NCBI GenBank assembly: GCA_029934195.1
Contig: JAOZMQ010000006.1
Coordinates: 1 to 24,393 of the forward strand
Length of the DNA: 24,393 bases
Origin: Candidatus Cloacimonadota bacterium
Lineage (GTDB): Bacteria; Cloacimonadota; Cloacimonadia; Cloacimonadales; JAOZMQ01
Direction of reading: 5' to 3'
Below the pieces are notes generated by a model that saw only the letters and a list, made by a program, of their open reading frames with translations, was not told the DNA's origin and ran no database searches. The stretch's first letter is position 1. Each line of letters opens with the position of its first letter. Below are positions 24,347 to 24,393 of the stretch, piece after piece. The position numbers and the translations under genes are program-made.

Positions 24347-24383
24347 GCAGATTGCGATATGTAGAACAATCTGCCAGATTGTT
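24347..24383 (+). repeat. GTAG-headed hairpin repeat, copy 3, with alternative pairing
   Basis: GTAG (24361-24364) is followed by an 8-bp stem with a 3-base loop, AACAATCT-GCC-AGATTGTT (24365-24383). Upstream GCAGATTG (24347-24354) can instead pair with CAATCTGC (24367-24374), so two 8-bp hairpins exclude each other. It starts 16 bases after the last stop codon. Confidence 0.65.
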
Positions 24384-24393
24384 TATTAAATTC

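Overview
AT-rich bacterial DNA (visually about one-third G+C, not counted) with tightly packed genes. A FadL-type outer-membrane protein shows a Gram-negative cell. A YfhO-family membrane protein, a Rho/U32/MutS housekeeping run and the lack of oxygen-respiration genes fit an anaerobe of the FCB superphylum, for example a Cloacimonadota-like lineage. That placement is inference; no rRNA or tRNA gene lies in the window.

Left part, minus strand (84-13390). A fadL-like gene (84-1601) stands apart. Upstream of it lies one long operon read from 13390 down to 1720: a TetR-family regulator, then 13 coupled genes, most overlapping or abutting. They encode a membrane-bound respiratory complex in the order MrpE, MrpF, MrpG, DUF4040, MrpB-like, MrpC/NuoK-like, double MrpD/NuoN-like, NuoH, NuoB, NuoC, NuoD, NuoI, and a CBS-pair protein. 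This order matches the mbxABCDFGHH'MJKLN cluster of Thermococcales (Mbx, also called Mbs). The NuoD/MbxL subunit keeps only one cysteine of each NiFe CxxC pair, so it is not a hydrogenase. Two fusions stand out: both antiporter-like subunits are one 1038-residue protein, and the NuoI/MbxN ferredoxin subunit is fused to a GltD/NfnB-like FAD/NAD(P) oxidoreductase. The most economical reading is an ion-pumping ferredoxin:NAD(P) oxidoreductase (an Rnf alternative) built on an Mbx chassis. A motif in the nucleotide site hints at NAD(H) rather than NADP(H).

Middle (13391-13908). The only large non-coding stretch. It holds TetR-type operator palindromes next to tetR, then a block of palindromic repeats bracketed by imperfect inverted repeats (MITE-like), then the rho leader with a possible 36-codon leader ORF.

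Right part, plus strand (13909-24330). rho, a U32-family (TrhP-like) tRNA hydroxylation protein, a TPR/SPOR envelope protein, mutS, a YfhO-family polytopic membrane protein, an rsmI-like methyltransferase and a divergent NUDT22-like Nudix hydrolase. Two gaps and the window end carry short hairpin repeats. Those beginning with GTAG show compensatory changes between stem arms, suggesting a dispersed, structure-selected repeat family. At the extreme left edge the minus strand may enter a GxxExxY-type protein gene.
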